Positions 22,264 through 31,862 of a stretch of 64,000 nucleotides of DNA are shown here, piece after piece. The stretch is from Microbacterium protaetiae (GTDB lineage Bacteria > Actinomycetota > Actinomycetes > Actinomycetales > Microbacteriaceae), in the NCBI RefSeq assembly GCF_004135285.1, contig NZ_CP035494.1, positions 2,852,001 to 2,916,000 on the forward strand, in the 5' to 3' direction. Every line of letters begins with the position of its first letter. The first letter of the stretch is position 1. Position numbers and translations under genes: made by a program. The notes beneath the pieces were generated by a model. That model saw nothing but the letters and a program-made list of their open reading frames with translations, searched no databases and was not told the origin of the DNA.

Positions 22264-23166
22264 GTGACGATCGAATACCCCCGTCCCGGTGAACCGCGGC
22301 GTCCGTCCGGCCCGCGCGACCCCGGCGATGCGTGGGTGATCGCCGATTCGGGGGAGCGGTACTGGGGGCGCTTCGGAGCAGCCGGGTTGCTCGCCTATGA
22401 CCGCGATCGCGGGGTGCTGCTGCAGCACCGCGTCTCGTGGAGTCACCACGGCGACACCTGGGCCCTGCCCGGCGGCGCGCGGCACCAGGGCGAGTCGGCG
22501 CGTGCCGGCGCCCTGCGCGAAGCGCAGGAAGAGGCCGGCGTGCCCGACGGCGCGGTACGCGCGCGGCTGATGAGCGTACTGGACCTCGAGGTGTGGACGT
22601 ATGCGACCGTGATCGCCGACGTGGTTGAGCCCTTCGAACCCGTCATCAGCGACCCCGAGAGTGTCGCGTTGGAGTGGGTACCCGCCGAGAAGATCACCGA
22701 TCGGCCGTTGCATCCGGGTTTCGCCGACGCGTGGCCGCAGCTGCGGGCCGTGCTCGAGGTGCGCCCGGCGATCGTGGTCGACGCGGCCAACGTGGTCGGC
22801 TCGGTGCCCGACGGCTGGTGGCGCGACCGCGCCGGCGCCGCTGCTCGGTTGATCGATGACGTTGCACAATTGCTGAGCGCGGGGGTGGGTGCTGCGGCCC
22901 TGGGATTGCCCGAGAACACTTGGTTTCCCGAGACGAGCGTCGTGGTCGAAGGGCACGCCAAGGCCGTGGCCGACCACGATCGGGTGCGGATCGTGCGGGC
23001 CCCGGCATCCGGCGACGACACGATCGTCGATGAGGCGCGGCGTCTCGTCGACGATGGTCGCACCGTGGCCGTCGTCACCAGCGACCGCGAGCTCGCGAGC
23101 CGCTGCAGCGAGGCCGGCGCCGCGGTGCACGGCACGCGCTGGCTGCGTGACCTCCTGGCCCAGTGA
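22264..23166 (+). CDS. Nudix hydrolase fused to PIN/NYN-like domain
   Basis: 300 aa with two parts. Residues about 20-160 are a Nudix domain with a complete box (71-93: G71, E77, RE and EE, then AGV) after TWALPGG. Residues about 168-298 look like a PIN/NYN-type nuclease fold: VVDAANVVGS with D173, GDDTIVDEA with D251 and D252, and VVTSDRELASR with D274, the usual acidic pattern. The substrate of neither part is evident. GTG 22264 follows a weak CAGGCT box by 6 nt, so it may be leaderless. It is separated from der by a strong hairpin. Confidence 0.8.
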   Translation: MTIEYPRPGEPRRPSGPRDPGDAWVIADSGERYWGRFGAAGLLAYDRDRGVLLQHRVSWSHHGDTWALPGGARHQGESARAGALREAQEEAGVPDGAVRARLMSVLDLEVWTYATVIADVVEPFEPVISDPESVALEWVPAEKITDRPLHPGFADAWPQLRAVLEVRPAIVVDAANVVGSVPDGWWRDRAGAAARLIDDVAQLLSAGVGAAALGLPENTWFPETSVVVEGHAKAVADHDRVRIVRAPASGDDTIVDEARRLVDDGRTVAVVTSDRELASRCSEAGAAVHGTRWLRDLLAQ

Positions 23167-23175
23167 CCGCCGCGC

Positions 23176-24375
23176 TCAGCGGGCGAGCCGGCGCCAGATC
23201 GCCGTGGCGCGTTCGTGGGCACCCGATTCTTCGTAGAGTTCGGCTGCGGTGGCCCATTCGGCTCGTGCCGCGTCGGGGCCGGATTGCTCGTCGAGCACGC
23301 GAGCCTTGAGAGTGTGTGCCTCCGCAATGGTGTGCGCGGGCAGCTCAGGTGTCGCGATGGCGGCGTCGATGAGACGAATCGACGTGTCGGGTTCGGTCAT
23401 CATGAGGAACTCGGCGCGTACGAGGTCGAGTTCGGCGAAGTCGTGGGCGGTGCCCACGATCGAAAGTCCTGTCTGAGCGCGTTCGAGCATCTCTTCCACG
23501 CCGGTTGTGACGCCGGCGCCCAGACGCATGGCCGCGGATGCCTTGTGGAACCGTGCCCAGGCACGCAGATCAGCCATGGGGTCGAGGAGGTCAGCAGCCT
23601 GGTCGTGTTCTTCGATTCCTTCTTCCGCGCGTCCCTGCAAAAACCGGACGTTGCCGAGTGACCAGGCGATCTCGCCCCTCAACTGACCGACGGGCACCGA
23701 CGCTCTGGCGTCAGTCAGCTGCTGTGCCGCCTTGTCGAGTTCGTCCCGCTGACCGAGTTCTGCGAGCGCCGCGACCTTGGCGAGCAGCGCAGCCGCGAGG
23801 ACTTCGGCGACAGATGCACTCTCCGCTGCGTCAACAGCATTGGTTGCCGCGTCAAGAGCATCCGGCAACCGTCCGGTTGCTCTCAGCGTGCGGGAGTGTA
23901 GAACAAGAACACTGGCTCGCAATGGCTGCGAGGCGAGGATCATCTCGCTGCCGAGGAGTTGTTCGACAAGGGCCAGGCCGGCGTCGTAGTCGCCACGGAC
24001 GATCAAGGCTTCGGCACGCAATCTCATGGCCGCCCACCATGCGCTGGCGTCGGTCAATGAGGCTTCCGCTGCGATCGCGTCCGTCTCAGTGATCACCGCG
24101 TCGAAATCGCGGCGCAAGAGAGCGTCTTGCAGGCGAAGCTGCCCGACCGCGACCTCGACGCGCGCGGCGGTGATCGCGTCACGTGGGGGCGTAGCCAGAG
24201 AACTGGGCGGAACGCCCAGCTGATTCGCGAGGAAACTGACGACCTCTGGGGTCGGCCGTCGCCGATCGCGTTCGAGATGCGAGATGTAGCTCGCAGAGTA
24301 GCGGTTGCCGCCGATCTCGGTCTGCGAGAGCCGCCGGTCCACGCGGGCGGTCCGCAGGCGTTCCCCGAACGTCAT
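23176..24375 (-). CDS. XRE-family regulator with TPR-like sensor
   Basis: 399 aa. Residues 1-66 are an XRE/Cro helix-turn-helix (FGERLRTARVDRRLSQTEIG ... YISHLERDRRRPTPE). The rest is a long all-helical Ala/Leu-rich repeat region resembling the TPR sensors of peptide- or ligand-responsive regulators. ATG 24375 is preferred because a GGAGGG site lies 6 nt upstream; ATG 24381 would touch it. It is divergent from an MFS exporter across a 77-bp gap with an imperfect palindrome, so it probably controls that exporter. By eye its base use looks less GC-rich than the core genes, in line with an accessory origin. Confidence 0.87.
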   Translation of the reverse strand: MTFGERLRTARVDRRLSQTEIGGNRYSASYISHLERDRRRPTPEVVSFLANQLGVPPSSLATPPRDAITAARVEVAVGQLRLQDALLRRDFDAVITETDAIAAEASLTDASAWWAAMRLRAEALIVRGDYDAGLALVEQLLGSEMILASQPLRASVLVLHSRTLRATGRLPDALDAATNAVDAAESASVAEVLAAALLAKVAALAELGQRDELDKAAQQLTDARASVPVGQLRGEIAWSLGNVRFLQGRAEEGIEEHDQAADLLDPMADLRAWARFHKASAAMRLGAGVTTGVEEMLERAQTGLSIVGTAHDFAELDLVRAEFLMMTEPDTSIRLIDAAIATPELPAHTIAEAHTLKARVLDEQSGPDAARAEWATAAELYEESGAHERATAIWRRLAR

Positions 24376-24414
24376 GCGCATCCCTCCGATGGTTTTCGTC
24401 CTGCCTGCTCCATG

Positions 24415-24435
24415 ATATGACAGTCTAAGTCACAT
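24415..24435. promoter_or_regulatory. Candidate operator between XRE regulator and MFS gene
   Basis: Imperfect inverted repeat ATATGAC-N7-GTCACAT (7-bp arms, one mismatch) in the 77-bp divergent gap, 18 bp before the MFS ATG. Its place and symmetry suit binding by the neighbouring HTH protein. Confidence 0.45.
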
Positions 24436-24452
24436 CAACGACTGAAGGAGTC

Positions 24453-25727
24453 ATGTTGAAGATGGGTGCTGAGGAATCTCCCGAGACCGTGACCGTCCCC
24501 CTCTCGGGCAATCGCGGATTCCGCCTGCTCATGGGCGGGCAACTCGCCAGTTCGCTCGGCACCAGCGCGGCGGCAATCGCGCTGCCGCTCGTGCTCCTCG
24601 ATCTCACGGGGTCAACGGCCGCTGCCGGGAGCGTGTCGGCAATGGCCATGCTGATCACGCTGCTGCTCGGGCTCGTCGCCGGGGTGTTCGCAGATCGCTG
24701 GCCACGCCGGGGCACACTCGTGGTCGCAGCGCTTGTCGCTGCCGTCGTCTGGGCGGTCTCCGCGTTCGTTCTGCACATCGGCGCATCGTCGTTCGGCATC
24801 CTGGTAGCGGCGGCAGGTGTCTCGGCGCTGGCGATGACCTTCTTCCAACCCGCGCAGAACGGCGCGGTGCGCCACCTCGTGCCGCGCGCGCAGCTGTCGC
24901 AGGCCATAGCGATCGATCAGGCGCGCGAGACGACCGCGAGCCTTCTCGGCGCGCCGATCGGTGGTGCGCTGCTGGTGCTCGGGCCTGCCGTCGCGATCGC
25001 CGCCGACTCGGCCGGGTTTCTGATCGCTGCCGCCTGCATAGCGGTGATCGGTACCTCGCTCGGGCCGAATCGCGCCGCCGGGCAAGCGGCGGAGAAAGGC
25101 CGAGCGATCACCGGATACCTGCGGGGCCTGCTGCGCGACGCGGGCGCGGGACTGAAGCACTTGTGGAGTACTCCGGCGATCCGTACGTGTTTTCTCGCAG
25201 CGGCGGTGCTGAATCTGCCGTTCATCGGCATTCAAGTCGGCCTGGTGCTCGGGTTGCGTGCGGCGGGCACTCCCGTGTACCTCATCGGACTCGTCGAAAC
25301 GTTCAGCGGTCTGGGGGCCATCGTCGGGGCCACGCTGGTCGGCCCGATGAACCGGCGCATCTCGCTGGGCCGCCAGATCGCGATCACCTCGTGGGCGATC
25401 GCAACCGGTGGGCTGTTGATTGCGCTCACATTCCCGCACATCTGGTTCGTGCTGCCGGCGTGCTTTCTGAACACACTGTTCGTTCCGGCGCTGAACGGCA
25501 CGCTCATGGGACATGTCTTCGGATCGGCGCCGGAAGACCTCGCAGGTCGCCTCGGCGCCGCCGCACAGATAGCGTCTGGCCTTCTGATTCCGCTGGCACC
25601 ATTGGCCGCCGGCATCCTGATCCAAGCGGCCTCGGGTCAAATCGCTTTGGTCACGTTCGCCGGCTTGCTCGTGGCGATCGCCGCCGCGCTCAGCGCAACC
25701 CCCAGCATCCGTCGCCTGACCACCTGA
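24453..25727 (+). CDS. MFS efflux-type transporter
   Basis: 424 aa, about 12 membrane segments. It begins NRGFRLLMGGQLASSLGTSAAAIALPLV, has FADRWPRRGTLV in the first cytoplasmic loop, and FQPAQNGAVRHLVPRAQLSQA, typical of the MFS_3/EntS-like drug or siderophore exporter group. An AAGGAG site at 24445-24450 lies 2 nt from ATG 24453 and 11 nt from ATG 24462, so the start is open between them. It is divergent from the XRE-TPR gene, which likely regulates it. The substrate is unknown. Confidence 0.88.
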   Translation: MLKMGAEESPETVTVPLSGNRGFRLLMGGQLASSLGTSAAAIALPLVLLDLTGSTAAAGSVSAMAMLITLLLGLVAGVFADRWPRRGTLVVAALVAAVVWAVSAFVLHIGASSFGILVAAAGVSALAMTFFQPAQNGAVRHLVPRAQLSQAIAIDQARETTASLLGAPIGGALLVLGPAVAIAADSAGFLIAAACIAVIGTSLGPNRAAGQAAEKGRAITGYLRGLLRDAGAGLKHLWSTPAIRTCFLAAAVLNLPFIGIQVGLVLGLRAAGTPVYLIGLVETFSGLGAIVGATLVGPMNRRISLGRQIAITSWAIATGGLLIALTFPHIWFVLPACFLNTLFVPALNGTLMGHVFGSAPEDLAGRLGAAAQIASGLLIPLAPLAAGILIQAASGQIALVTFAGLLVAIAAALSATPSIRRLTT

Positions 25728-25734
25728 GCCCTCG

Positions 25735-27183
25735 CTACGCGGTCTTCTCTTTGCGCACGAACAGTGTCTCGGTCTGCTCCAGTTCCATGCCCTTGGTCTC
25801 GGGGATGCGCCAGAAGACGAATCCGAACGACAGCAGCGCGAAAAGCGCGTACATGCCGTAGGTGAACGGCAGCGACCACGACGACATCGCGGGGAACGAC
25901 ACCGTGATGAGGAAGTTCGCTATCCACTGCGCGCCCGCCGCCACGCCCAGCGCCTTGCCGCGGATGCGACTGGGGAAGATCTCGCCCAGCAGCACCCACA
26001 CCAGCGGGCCCCACGACGCGCCGAAGCCCACGACGAACACGTTCGCCGCGATCAGGGCGACGGGGCCCCACGGAGCACTGAGAGAGACCTCTCCCTGGGC
26101 GTTCGTGGTGGCGAACGTGAACGACAGGGCCATGGCCGCCAACGACACGGTCATCAGTGCCGAGCCGCTGAGCAGGATCGGTTTGCGGCCTACCCGGTCG
26201 ACCAGCACGATGGCGATGATGGTCACCAGCACGTTCGTGACCGATGTGATGACGCTGATCAGCGGGGCGTTGGTGAATCCCACCGAATGCCACAGCGTCG
26301 TCGAGTAGTAGAAGATCACGTTGATACCGACGAACTGCTGGAAGACCGACAGGATGATGCCGATCCACACGATCGGCTGCAGTCCGAGGGCAGGGCCGCG
26401 CAGCGAGACCCCGGCGTTCTTGCGGTCGGCCTCGATCGCCGTCGTGATCTCGTTCATCGTCTTGTCGAGGTCTACCTCTGGCACGAGCCGCGCAAAGATC
26501 TCCCGTGCCTCGTCGCCGCGCCCCTTCGAAATGAGGAACCGCGGTGATTCGGGCACCAGGAACGACAGGATGCCGTAAACGGCGGCGGGGATGGCGCCGA
26601 CGATGAACATCCACCGCCACGCCTCCATGCCAAGCCACAACGCGCTATCGGCGCCGCCTGCCGACCCCGCCAGCACCGCGTCAGAGAGCAACGCGACGAA
26701 GATGCCGAGCGTGATGGCGAGCTGCTGCAGCGACGCAAGCGAACCGCGAATCTGCCGCGGTGCGATCTCGGAGATGTACGCGGGGGCCACCACCGACGCG
26801 ATGCCGATGCCCAGGCCCCCGATCACGCGCCAGAAGCCGAGGTCCCACACGCTCACGCACAGGCCCGCGCCGATCGAGCTCGCGAAGAACATGACAGCGC
26901 CCAGCAGCATGACCTTCAATCGTCCCCACCGGTCGGCGAGGTTTCCGGCGATGACCGCGCCCACTGCACAGCCGAGCAGCGCGATGGCCACCACGAAGCC
27001 GGTCACGAAGGCGTTCAGACCGAAGTCGTGCTGCACGGAGTCGACGGCGCCGTTGATCACCGACGAATCGAAGCCGAACAGGAAGCCGCCCACGGCGGCG
27101 GCGATGGACAGGCCGATCGCCCGACGGCCGTAGGGGCCGCGCAGGGTGAAAGCGCCGGTGGGAACGGAGTCTGACGCGCTCAT
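25735..27183 (-). CDS. Sugar-porter family MFS transporter
   Basis: 482 aa, 12 membrane segments. Sugar-porter signatures: [41 protein letters not shown] at the end of the first half, [23 protein letters not shown] and the C-terminal [10 protein letters not shown]. It imports a sugar or polyol by proton symport; the exact sugar cannot be told. ATG 27183 with an AGGGTGG site is chosen over GTG 27201. It converges on the MFS exporter (7-bp gap) and diverges from rsmA. Confidence 0.93.
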   Translation of the reverse strand: MSASDSVPTGAFTLRGPYGRRAIGLSIAAAVGGFLFGFDSSVINGAVDSVQHDFGLNAFVTGFVVAIALLGCAVGAVIAGNLADRWGRLKVMLLGAVMFFASSIGAGLCVSVWDLGFWRVIGGLGIGIASVVAPAYISEIAPRQIRGSLASLQQLAITLGIFVALLSDAVLAGSAGGADSALWLGMEAWRWMFIVGAIPAAVYGILSFLVPESPRFLISKGRGDEAREIFARLVPEVDLDKTMNEITTAIEADRKNAGVSLRGPALGLQPIVWIGIILSVFQQFVGINVIFYYSTTLWHSVGFTNAPLISVITSVTNVLVTIIAIVLVDRVGRKPILLSGSALMTVSLAAMALSFTFATTNAQGEVSLSAPWGPVALIAANVFVVGFGASWGPLVWVLLGEIFPSRIRGKALGVAAGAQWIANFLITVSFPAMSSWSLPFTYGMYALFALLSFGFVFWRIPETKGMELEQTETLFVRKEKTA

Positions 27184-27243
27184 ACCGGCCACCCTAGCCA
27201 CGTGGCCGCCGCCGCGTCAGGGGGTGGCCGAACGGCGCGCCGG

Positions 27244-27249
27244 TACAGT
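27244..27249 (+). promoter_or_regulatory. Predicted -10 (TACAGT) of rsmA
   Basis: TACAGT ends exactly 6 nt before ATG 27256, placing the transcription start on the start codon. The AAGGGA between them could act as a ribosome site only on a longer transcript. Confidence 0.6.
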
Positions 27250-27255
27250 AAGGGA

Positions 27256-28098
27256 ATGCCCGTGACCTTGCTGGGCGCGGCCCAGATCCGCGCCCTGGCC
27301 GCCGAACTCGATGTGACCCCGACCAAGAAGCTCGGGCAGAACTTCGTCGTCGACGCCAACACGGTGCGCCGGATCGTGCAGGTCGCCGGCGTGCAAGCGG
27401 GGGAGCGGGTGGTCGAGGTCGGGCCGGGGCTGGGGTCGTTGACCCTGGCGATCCTTGAAACCGGGGCATCGGTGACGGCTGTCGAGATCGACCATCGGCT
27501 GGCGGCGCGACTGCCTGAGACCGCGGCGGCGCACGGCGTGCCCGACGCGGCGTTGACGGTGGTGGATGCCGATGCCCTGCGTATTTCCCAGCTGCCGGGC
27601 GATCCCACCGTGCTGGTGGCCAACCTGCCCTACAACGTGTCGGTGCCCGTGCTGCTGCACTTCCTCGAGACATTTCCCCGGCTGACCCGCGGCGTGGTCA
27701 TGGTGCAGGCCGAGGTGGGCGAGCGGCTCGCGGCCGCACCGGGATCGAAGGTGTACGGAGTGCCCAGCGCCAAGGCCGCCTGGTACGGCCGGTGGCGGCT
27801 GGCCGGAACGGTGTCGCGACAGGTGTTCTGGCCGGTACCCAACGTCGACAGCGTGCTCGTCTCGTTCGAACGCGACGCGGTGCCCCGAGGCAGCGACACC
27901 GAGCGGCGACGCACCTTCGAGATCATCGAGGCGGCGTTCGGCCAGCGGCGCAAGATGCTGCGCCAATCACTGGCGACGGTGCTGGGCGGCTCTGCCGCTG
28001 CGGCCTCGGCGGTGCTGGAGGCGGCGGGCGTCGCCCCCACCGCGCGGGCCGAGCAGCTGAGCATCGACGACTTCGCGCGCATCGCCGCCGCCGGCTGA
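27256..28098 (+). CDS. rsmA: 16S rRNA adenine dimethyltransferase RsmA (KsgA)
   Basis: 280 aa. Dimethylates two adjacent adenines near the 3' end of 16S rRNA. Motifs: [25 protein letters not shown] (SAM), the catalytic [11 protein letters not shown], and the C-terminal [13 protein letters not shown] 27256 gives the usual length. rsmA followed by ispE is the common actinobacterial order (Rv1010-Rv1011), here with an aldo/keto reductase gene between them. Confidence 0.96.
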   Translation: MPVTLLGAAQIRALAAELDVTPTKKLGQNFVVDANTVRRIVQVAGVQAGERVVEVGPGLGSLTLAILETGASVTAVEIDHRLAARLPETAAAHGVPDAALTVVDADALRISQLPGDPTVLVANLPYNVSVPVLLHFLETFPRLTRGVVMVQAEVGERLAAAPGSKVYGVPSAKAAWYGRWRLAGTVSRQVFWPVPNVDSVLVSFERDAVPRGSDTERRRTFEIIEAAFGQRRKMLRQSLATVLGGSAAAASAVLEAAGVAPTARAEQLSIDDFARIAAAG

Positions 28099-28108
28099 CC
28101 GATCGCGC

Positions 28109-28114
28109 TAGCCT
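28109..28114 (+). promoter_or_regulatory. Predicted -10 (TAGCCT) of aldo/keto reductase gene
   Basis: TAGCCT is 6 nt before ATG 28121, the same spacing as at rsmA and mfd. The CGGAGC between them could alternatively be a weak ribosome site for read-through from rsmA. Confidence 0.5.
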
Positions 28115-28120
28115 CGGAGC

Positions 28121-29188
28121 ATGACCGACGCACCCCGCTTCCGGCCCGACGTCCGCGACATCCATCGGCCATACACGGCCGCCGCCGACCGGTATGCGCT
28201 GACCGAGTACCGTCAGGTCGGGGCATCCGGCCTGTTCCTCCCGCCGATCTCGCTCGGCCTGTGGTGGAACTTCGGCGACAACATCCCGTTCGATCGTCAG
28301 CGCGAACTGTTGCGCCACGCGTTCGACAACGGCATCACACACTTCGATCTCGCGAACAACTACGGCCCGCCGTACGGGGCGGCCGAGACGAACTTCGGCC
28401 GCATGATGCGCGAAGACTTCGCGCCCTACCGCGACGAGTTGATCATCTCGTCGAAGGCCGGATGGGACATGTGGCCCGGCCCCTATGGAGATCTGGGTAG
28501 CCGCAAATACATCCTGGCCAGTGCCGATCAGTCCCTCGCCCGCATGGGACTCGACCACGTCGACATCTTCTACTCGCACCGCCTCGACCCGCTCACCCCG
28601 CTGGAGGAGACGATCGGCGCCCTCGACAGCCTCGTGCGCGCCGGAAAGGCGCTGTATGTGGGGATCTCGTCGTACAGCGCCGAGCGCACGATCGAGGCGA
28701 AGGCCATCGCGCGCAGCCTGGGCACACCGCTGGTGATCCACCAACCCTCGTATTCGATCCTCAATCGCTGGGTCGAAGACGGCCTGACCGGGGTGTTGGA
28801 GCAGGAGGGCATGGGCGCGATAGCCTTCACACCGCTCGCGCAGGGGCTGCTGACCTCGAAGTACCTCGGCGACGGCACGGCTGAGCGTGCTCAGCAGCGC
28901 TCGTCGCTGCCCGGGGGCCGGCTCTCCGACAGCGCGCTGGCCGCGCTGCGCGGGCTCGACCTGATCGCCAAGCAACGCGGCCAGACCCTCGCCCAGCTCG
29001 CCCTGCAGTGGGTGCTGCGCGACGCAGTGGTCGCCTCTGCGCTGATCGGCGCGTCGCGCCCGGCGCAACTCGACGAGAATCTGCAGGCGCTGTCGGGCCC
29101 GGCGTTCGACACCGAAGAGCTCGAGCAGATCGACGCCCTCTCGGACGCCATCGACGTCGATCTGTGGGCGGAGTCGACGCAGCTGTGA
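28121..29188 (+). CDS. Aldo/keto reductase, YghZ-like
   Basis: 355 aa NADPH-dependent reductase of the YghZ (L-glyceraldehyde 3-phosphate reductase) subgroup. Catalytic tetrad D76, Y81 (DLANNYG), K112 (SSKAGW) and H153 (YSHRLD). GLWWNFGDN near the N-terminus and the late SALIGASRP motif for cofactor binding fit the subgroup. It may detoxify methylglyoxal-like aldehydes, by analogy. It ends in a GTGA overlap with ispE, so the two are co-translated. Confidence 0.92.
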   Translation: MTDAPRFRPDVRDIHRPYTAAADRYALTEYRQVGASGLFLPPISLGLWWNFGDNIPFDRQRELLRHAFDNGITHFDLANNYGPPYGAAETNFGRMMREDFAPYRDELIISSKAGWDMWPGPYGDLGSRKYILASADQSLARMGLDHVDIFYSHRLDPLTPLEETIGALDSLVRAGKALYVGISSYSAERTIEAKAIARSLGTPLVIHQPSYSILNRWVEDGLTGVLEQEGMGAIAFTPLAQGLLTSKYLGDGTAERAQQRSSLPGGRLSDSALAALRGLDLIAKQRGQTLAQLALQWVLRDAVVASALIGASRPAQLDENLQALSGPAFDTEELEQIDALSDAIDVDLWAESTQL

Positions 29189-30120
29189 CCCAGGCCTACA
29201 TCACCGAGCGCGTGCACGCGCGCGCACCTGGAAAGATCAACGTGTTCTTCCAGGTGGGTGCGCCCGGCGCCGACGGCTACCACGAGGTGGCCTCGGCGTA
29301 CCAGGCGGTTTCACTCTATGAGGATGTCTGGGCGACGCCGTCTGACGAGTTCACCATCGAGGTGACCGGAACGGTGCAGTGCTCGGATGTCCCGCTCGAC
29401 GAGAACAACCTCGCGGTGCGCGCCGCACGTCTGCTGGCCAGCGAGATCGGTTACGACGCCGGTGTGCACTTGCACGTGCACAAGGCTGTTCCCGTCGCGG
29501 GCGGCATGGGCGGAGGGTCTGCGGATGCCGCAGCCGCCCTGGTCGCCTGTGACGCGCTGTGGGGCGCAGGGCTGGGTACCGCCGAGCTGCAGAGGCTGGG
29601 CGCGCGGCTGGGTGCCGACGTGCCGTTCGCGCTGATGGGCGGGACAGCAGTGGGCACCGGTCGCGGTGACCAGCTCAGTCCGGCGCTGGCCCGGGGTCGC
29701 TTCGAATGGGTGCTCGTGGTCAGCGACGAGGGAATGTCGACCCCGGTGGTCTACGCCGAACTCGACGAGTACCGCTCGGGGACGGGAATCTACGTCCCGC
29801 GCGCTCCTGCGCGGCCGGCCGTGTACCCGATGGTGCTGCAGGCGCTGCGCCAGGGCGATGCGCAGGCGCTGGCCTCGGCGTCGGACAACGATCTCACCCC
29901 CGCGGTGCTGCGCCTGCGCCCGACCCTGGACGACCTGATAAACCTCGGGTTGCAAGAAGGCGCCTTGGCCGCCCTGGTGTCGGGGTCGGGCCCCACGCTC
30001 GCTTTTCTCATCGAGAACGAACAAGCCGCTCTCGAACTGCAGGTGGCGCTCAGCGCCGCCGGCCACAACGCCCTGCACGTGCACGGCCCGGTGCCGGGCG
30101 CGCGTGTGCTGCCTGACTGA
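29185..30120 (+). CDS. ispE: 4-diphosphocytidyl-2-C-methylerythritol kinase
   Basis: 311 aa GHMP kinase of the MEP isoprenoid pathway. APGKINVFFQVG at the start, the ATP loop PVAGGMGGGSADAAAAL near residue 105 and the C-terminal VSGSGPTLAFL are diagnostic. Start GTG 29185 overlaps the upstream stop by 4 bp; a longer frame inside that gene is rejected. Position after rsmA is conserved in actinobacteria. Confidence 0.96.
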   Translation: MTQAYITERVHARAPGKINVFFQVGAPGADGYHEVASAYQAVSLYEDVWATPSDEFTIEVTGTVQCSDVPLDENNLAVRAARLLASEIGYDAGVHLHVHKAVPVAGGMGGGSADAAAALVACDALWGAGLGTAELQRLGARLGADVPFALMGGTAVGTGRGDQLSPALARGRFEWVLVVSDEGMSTPVVYAELDEYRSGTGIYVPRAPARPAVYPMVLQALRQGDAQALASASDNDLTPAVLRLRPTLDDLINLGLQEGALAALVSGSGPTLAFLIENEQAALELQVALSAAGHNALHVHGPVPGARVLPD

Positions 30121-30138
30121 CTGACCGAAGGAGAACCA

Positions 30139-31458
30139 ATGGACGACGACCTGGTCGCTCGTCAACGCGACGGCGCCGTAGACGCGGGCTCGGCCGCCCG
30201 CCTCGATGCGCGGGGACTTCAGCTGCGGCTGGTGCCGCACCAGCGGCCGGCCTTCGACGGGTGGCTGCAGGCCACCGCGCGAGGATTTCTCGACTCCGAA
30301 CGCACCGAAGAACAGCTTGCGGCCTCATTCGATCGTTCGGCCTCTCACCGTCGGATCGGCGTGTACGACCCGACCGCGCCGCAGGACGACGTGCCGGTGG
30401 GCACCTTTGAGACCTGGGTTGCAGAACTCGCCCTACCCGGCGACGTCGTGGTTCCCGCGCTGGCCGTGAGCTCCGTGACGGTGTCGCCGACCCATGCCGG
30501 TCGCGGCATCGCGCGCGCCATGATGGAGGGCGAGCTTCGCCATGCCTCGCGCCTGGGCATTCCCCTGGCCGCCCTGACGGTGAGCGAATCGACCTTGTAC
30601 GGCCGCTACGGATTCGGGCAGGCCGCCGCCGCGACGACGTGGACGATCGAGACCCGGCGGGCCGGCTGGATCGGCCCCGAGGTCTCTGGACGCGTCGACT
30701 ACATCACCCGAGAACTGGCCCGCACCCTCGCGCCGGGGCTGCACGCGCGCATCCTGCGGTCACGACCCGGCGAGCTGGCAATGCCCGGCTCACAGTGGGG
30801 GCAGTTCACCGGAACCGAACCCGACGCCGAAAAGCCCGGTTCGGTGCGCGCCGTGCAATACGCGAACGCTGCCGGCGAGGTGCGCGGTCTGGCGCTGTAC
30901 ACCGTCACCGAGAACCACGACGACTATACGAAGTCGACGGCGCGCGTGCGGTACCTGCTCGCCGCCGACGACGAGGCGTACGCGGGACTGTGGCGGTTCC
31001 TCCTCTCCCTTCCGCTGATCTCCACGCTCACCGCCAGCGAGCTGTCGACCGACGAGCCGCTGCTGTGGATGATCGCCGATCAGCGTGCGGTGCGCATGAG
31101 CGTCACCGATCACCACTACGTGCGCATCCTCGACGTTCCTGCAGTGCTCGGCGCACGCCGATACCCCGGAGCGGGGCAGTTGGTACTCGAGGTCACCGAT
31201 CCGCTGGGGCTGAGTGAAGGACGATGGTTGCTCGAGTCATCCGACGACGGCACCGCGGGAATCGTCGAGGCAGACGGCGTGGACACCGGCGAGGTGCCGA
31301 CCATGACGCTGGGCACCACGGAGCTGTCGGCGCTGTGCCTGGGCGGCGTCTCGCCGGCCACCCTGGCGGCGGCAGGACGCATCCGCACCACCGATGCGGC
31401 TGCGTCATCCCGGCTTTTCGGATGGCATGTCAGCCCGCGACTGAGCTTCTGGTACTGA
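30139..31458 (+). CDS. Eis-like GNAT N-acetyltransferase
   Basis: 439 aa with the three-part Eis architecture: an N-terminal GNAT domain (1-155; VSSVTVSPTHAGRGIARAMM is the acetyl-CoA loop), a second GNAT-like fold and a C-terminal sterol-carrier-like domain. LYGRYGFG contains the conserved active-site Tyr. The chain ends in an aromatic residue (SFWY), as in Eis, where the terminal carboxylate acts in catalysis. Eis proteins acetylate amines, including aminoglycosides; the natural substrate here is unknown. A GAAGGAG site precedes ATG 30139. It lies 18 nt after ispE. Confidence 0.9.
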   Translation: MDDDLVARQRDGAVDAGSAARLDARGLQLRLVPHQRPAFDGWLQATARGFLDSERTEEQLAASFDRSASHRRIGVYDPTAPQDDVPVGTFETWVAELALPGDVVVPALAVSSVTVSPTHAGRGIARAMMEGELRHASRLGIPLAALTVSESTLYGRYGFGQAAAATTWTIETRRAGWIGPEVSGRVDYITRELARTLAPGLHARILRSRPGELAMPGSQWGQFTGTEPDAEKPGSVRAVQYANAAGEVRGLALYTVTENHDDYTKSTARVRYLLAADDEAYAGLWRFLLSLPLISTLTASELSTDEPLLWMIADQRAVRMSVTDHHYVRILDVPAVLGARRYPGAGQLVLEVTDPLGLSEGRWLLESSDDGTAGIVEADGVDTGEVPTMTLGTTELSALCLGGVSPATLAAAGRIRTTDAAASSRLFGWHVSPRLSFWY

Positions 31459-31531
31459 CACAGCGGCCCGCGGTGTCGGGGGTCTGCACTACGCTCGTGA
31501 ACACGCGCGAGGCGACATGGGAGGAACGACC

Positions 31532-31834
31532 ATGAGAGCACGACTCGGTGAGACCACCATCGCGACGGCCGACGAGGCAGACCTCGTCCGTATCGAAGGC
31601 AATTGGTATTTTCCACCGCAAAGCGTGGATTCCCGCCTCTTGCACGAGAGCGATACGCCCTACACGTGCCCGTGGAAAGGCGTCTGTCAGTATTACTCGA
31701 TAAAGATCGGCGACGAGGTCTTCGCCGATCGCGCCTGGGCGTATCCCACGCCGTATCCCGGTGCGATCGAGAAGGTCGGCCGGGATTTCTCCGGGTACAT
31801 CGCGTTCGCGCCCGACGTCGAGGTGGGCGACTGA
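31532..31834 (+). CDS. DUF427 domain protein
   Basis: 100 aa, a single DUF427 domain (RARLGETTIA ... LVRIEGNWYFP, then CPWKGVCQYYSI and AWAYPTPYPGA). The family is a small beta-barrel of unknown function. ATG 31532 has a GGGAGGAA site at 31519-31526. It lies 28 nt before the compatible-solute importer operon and may be transcribed with it; a functional link is not shown. Confidence 0.9.
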   Translation: MRARLGETTIATADEADLVRIEGNWYFPPQSVDSRLLHESDTPYTCPWKGVCQYYSIKIGDEVFADRAWAYPTPYPGAIEKVGRDFSGYIAFAPDVEVGD

Positions 31835-31862
31835 GCCCGGTGCGCGGTCGACGGAGCGCCGC

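Noticed and set aside
20206..23130. 974-aa minus-strand frame opposite der and the Nudix fusion
   Set aside because: It covers two well-supported plus-strand genes and a non-coding hairpin region; no domain is recognisable.
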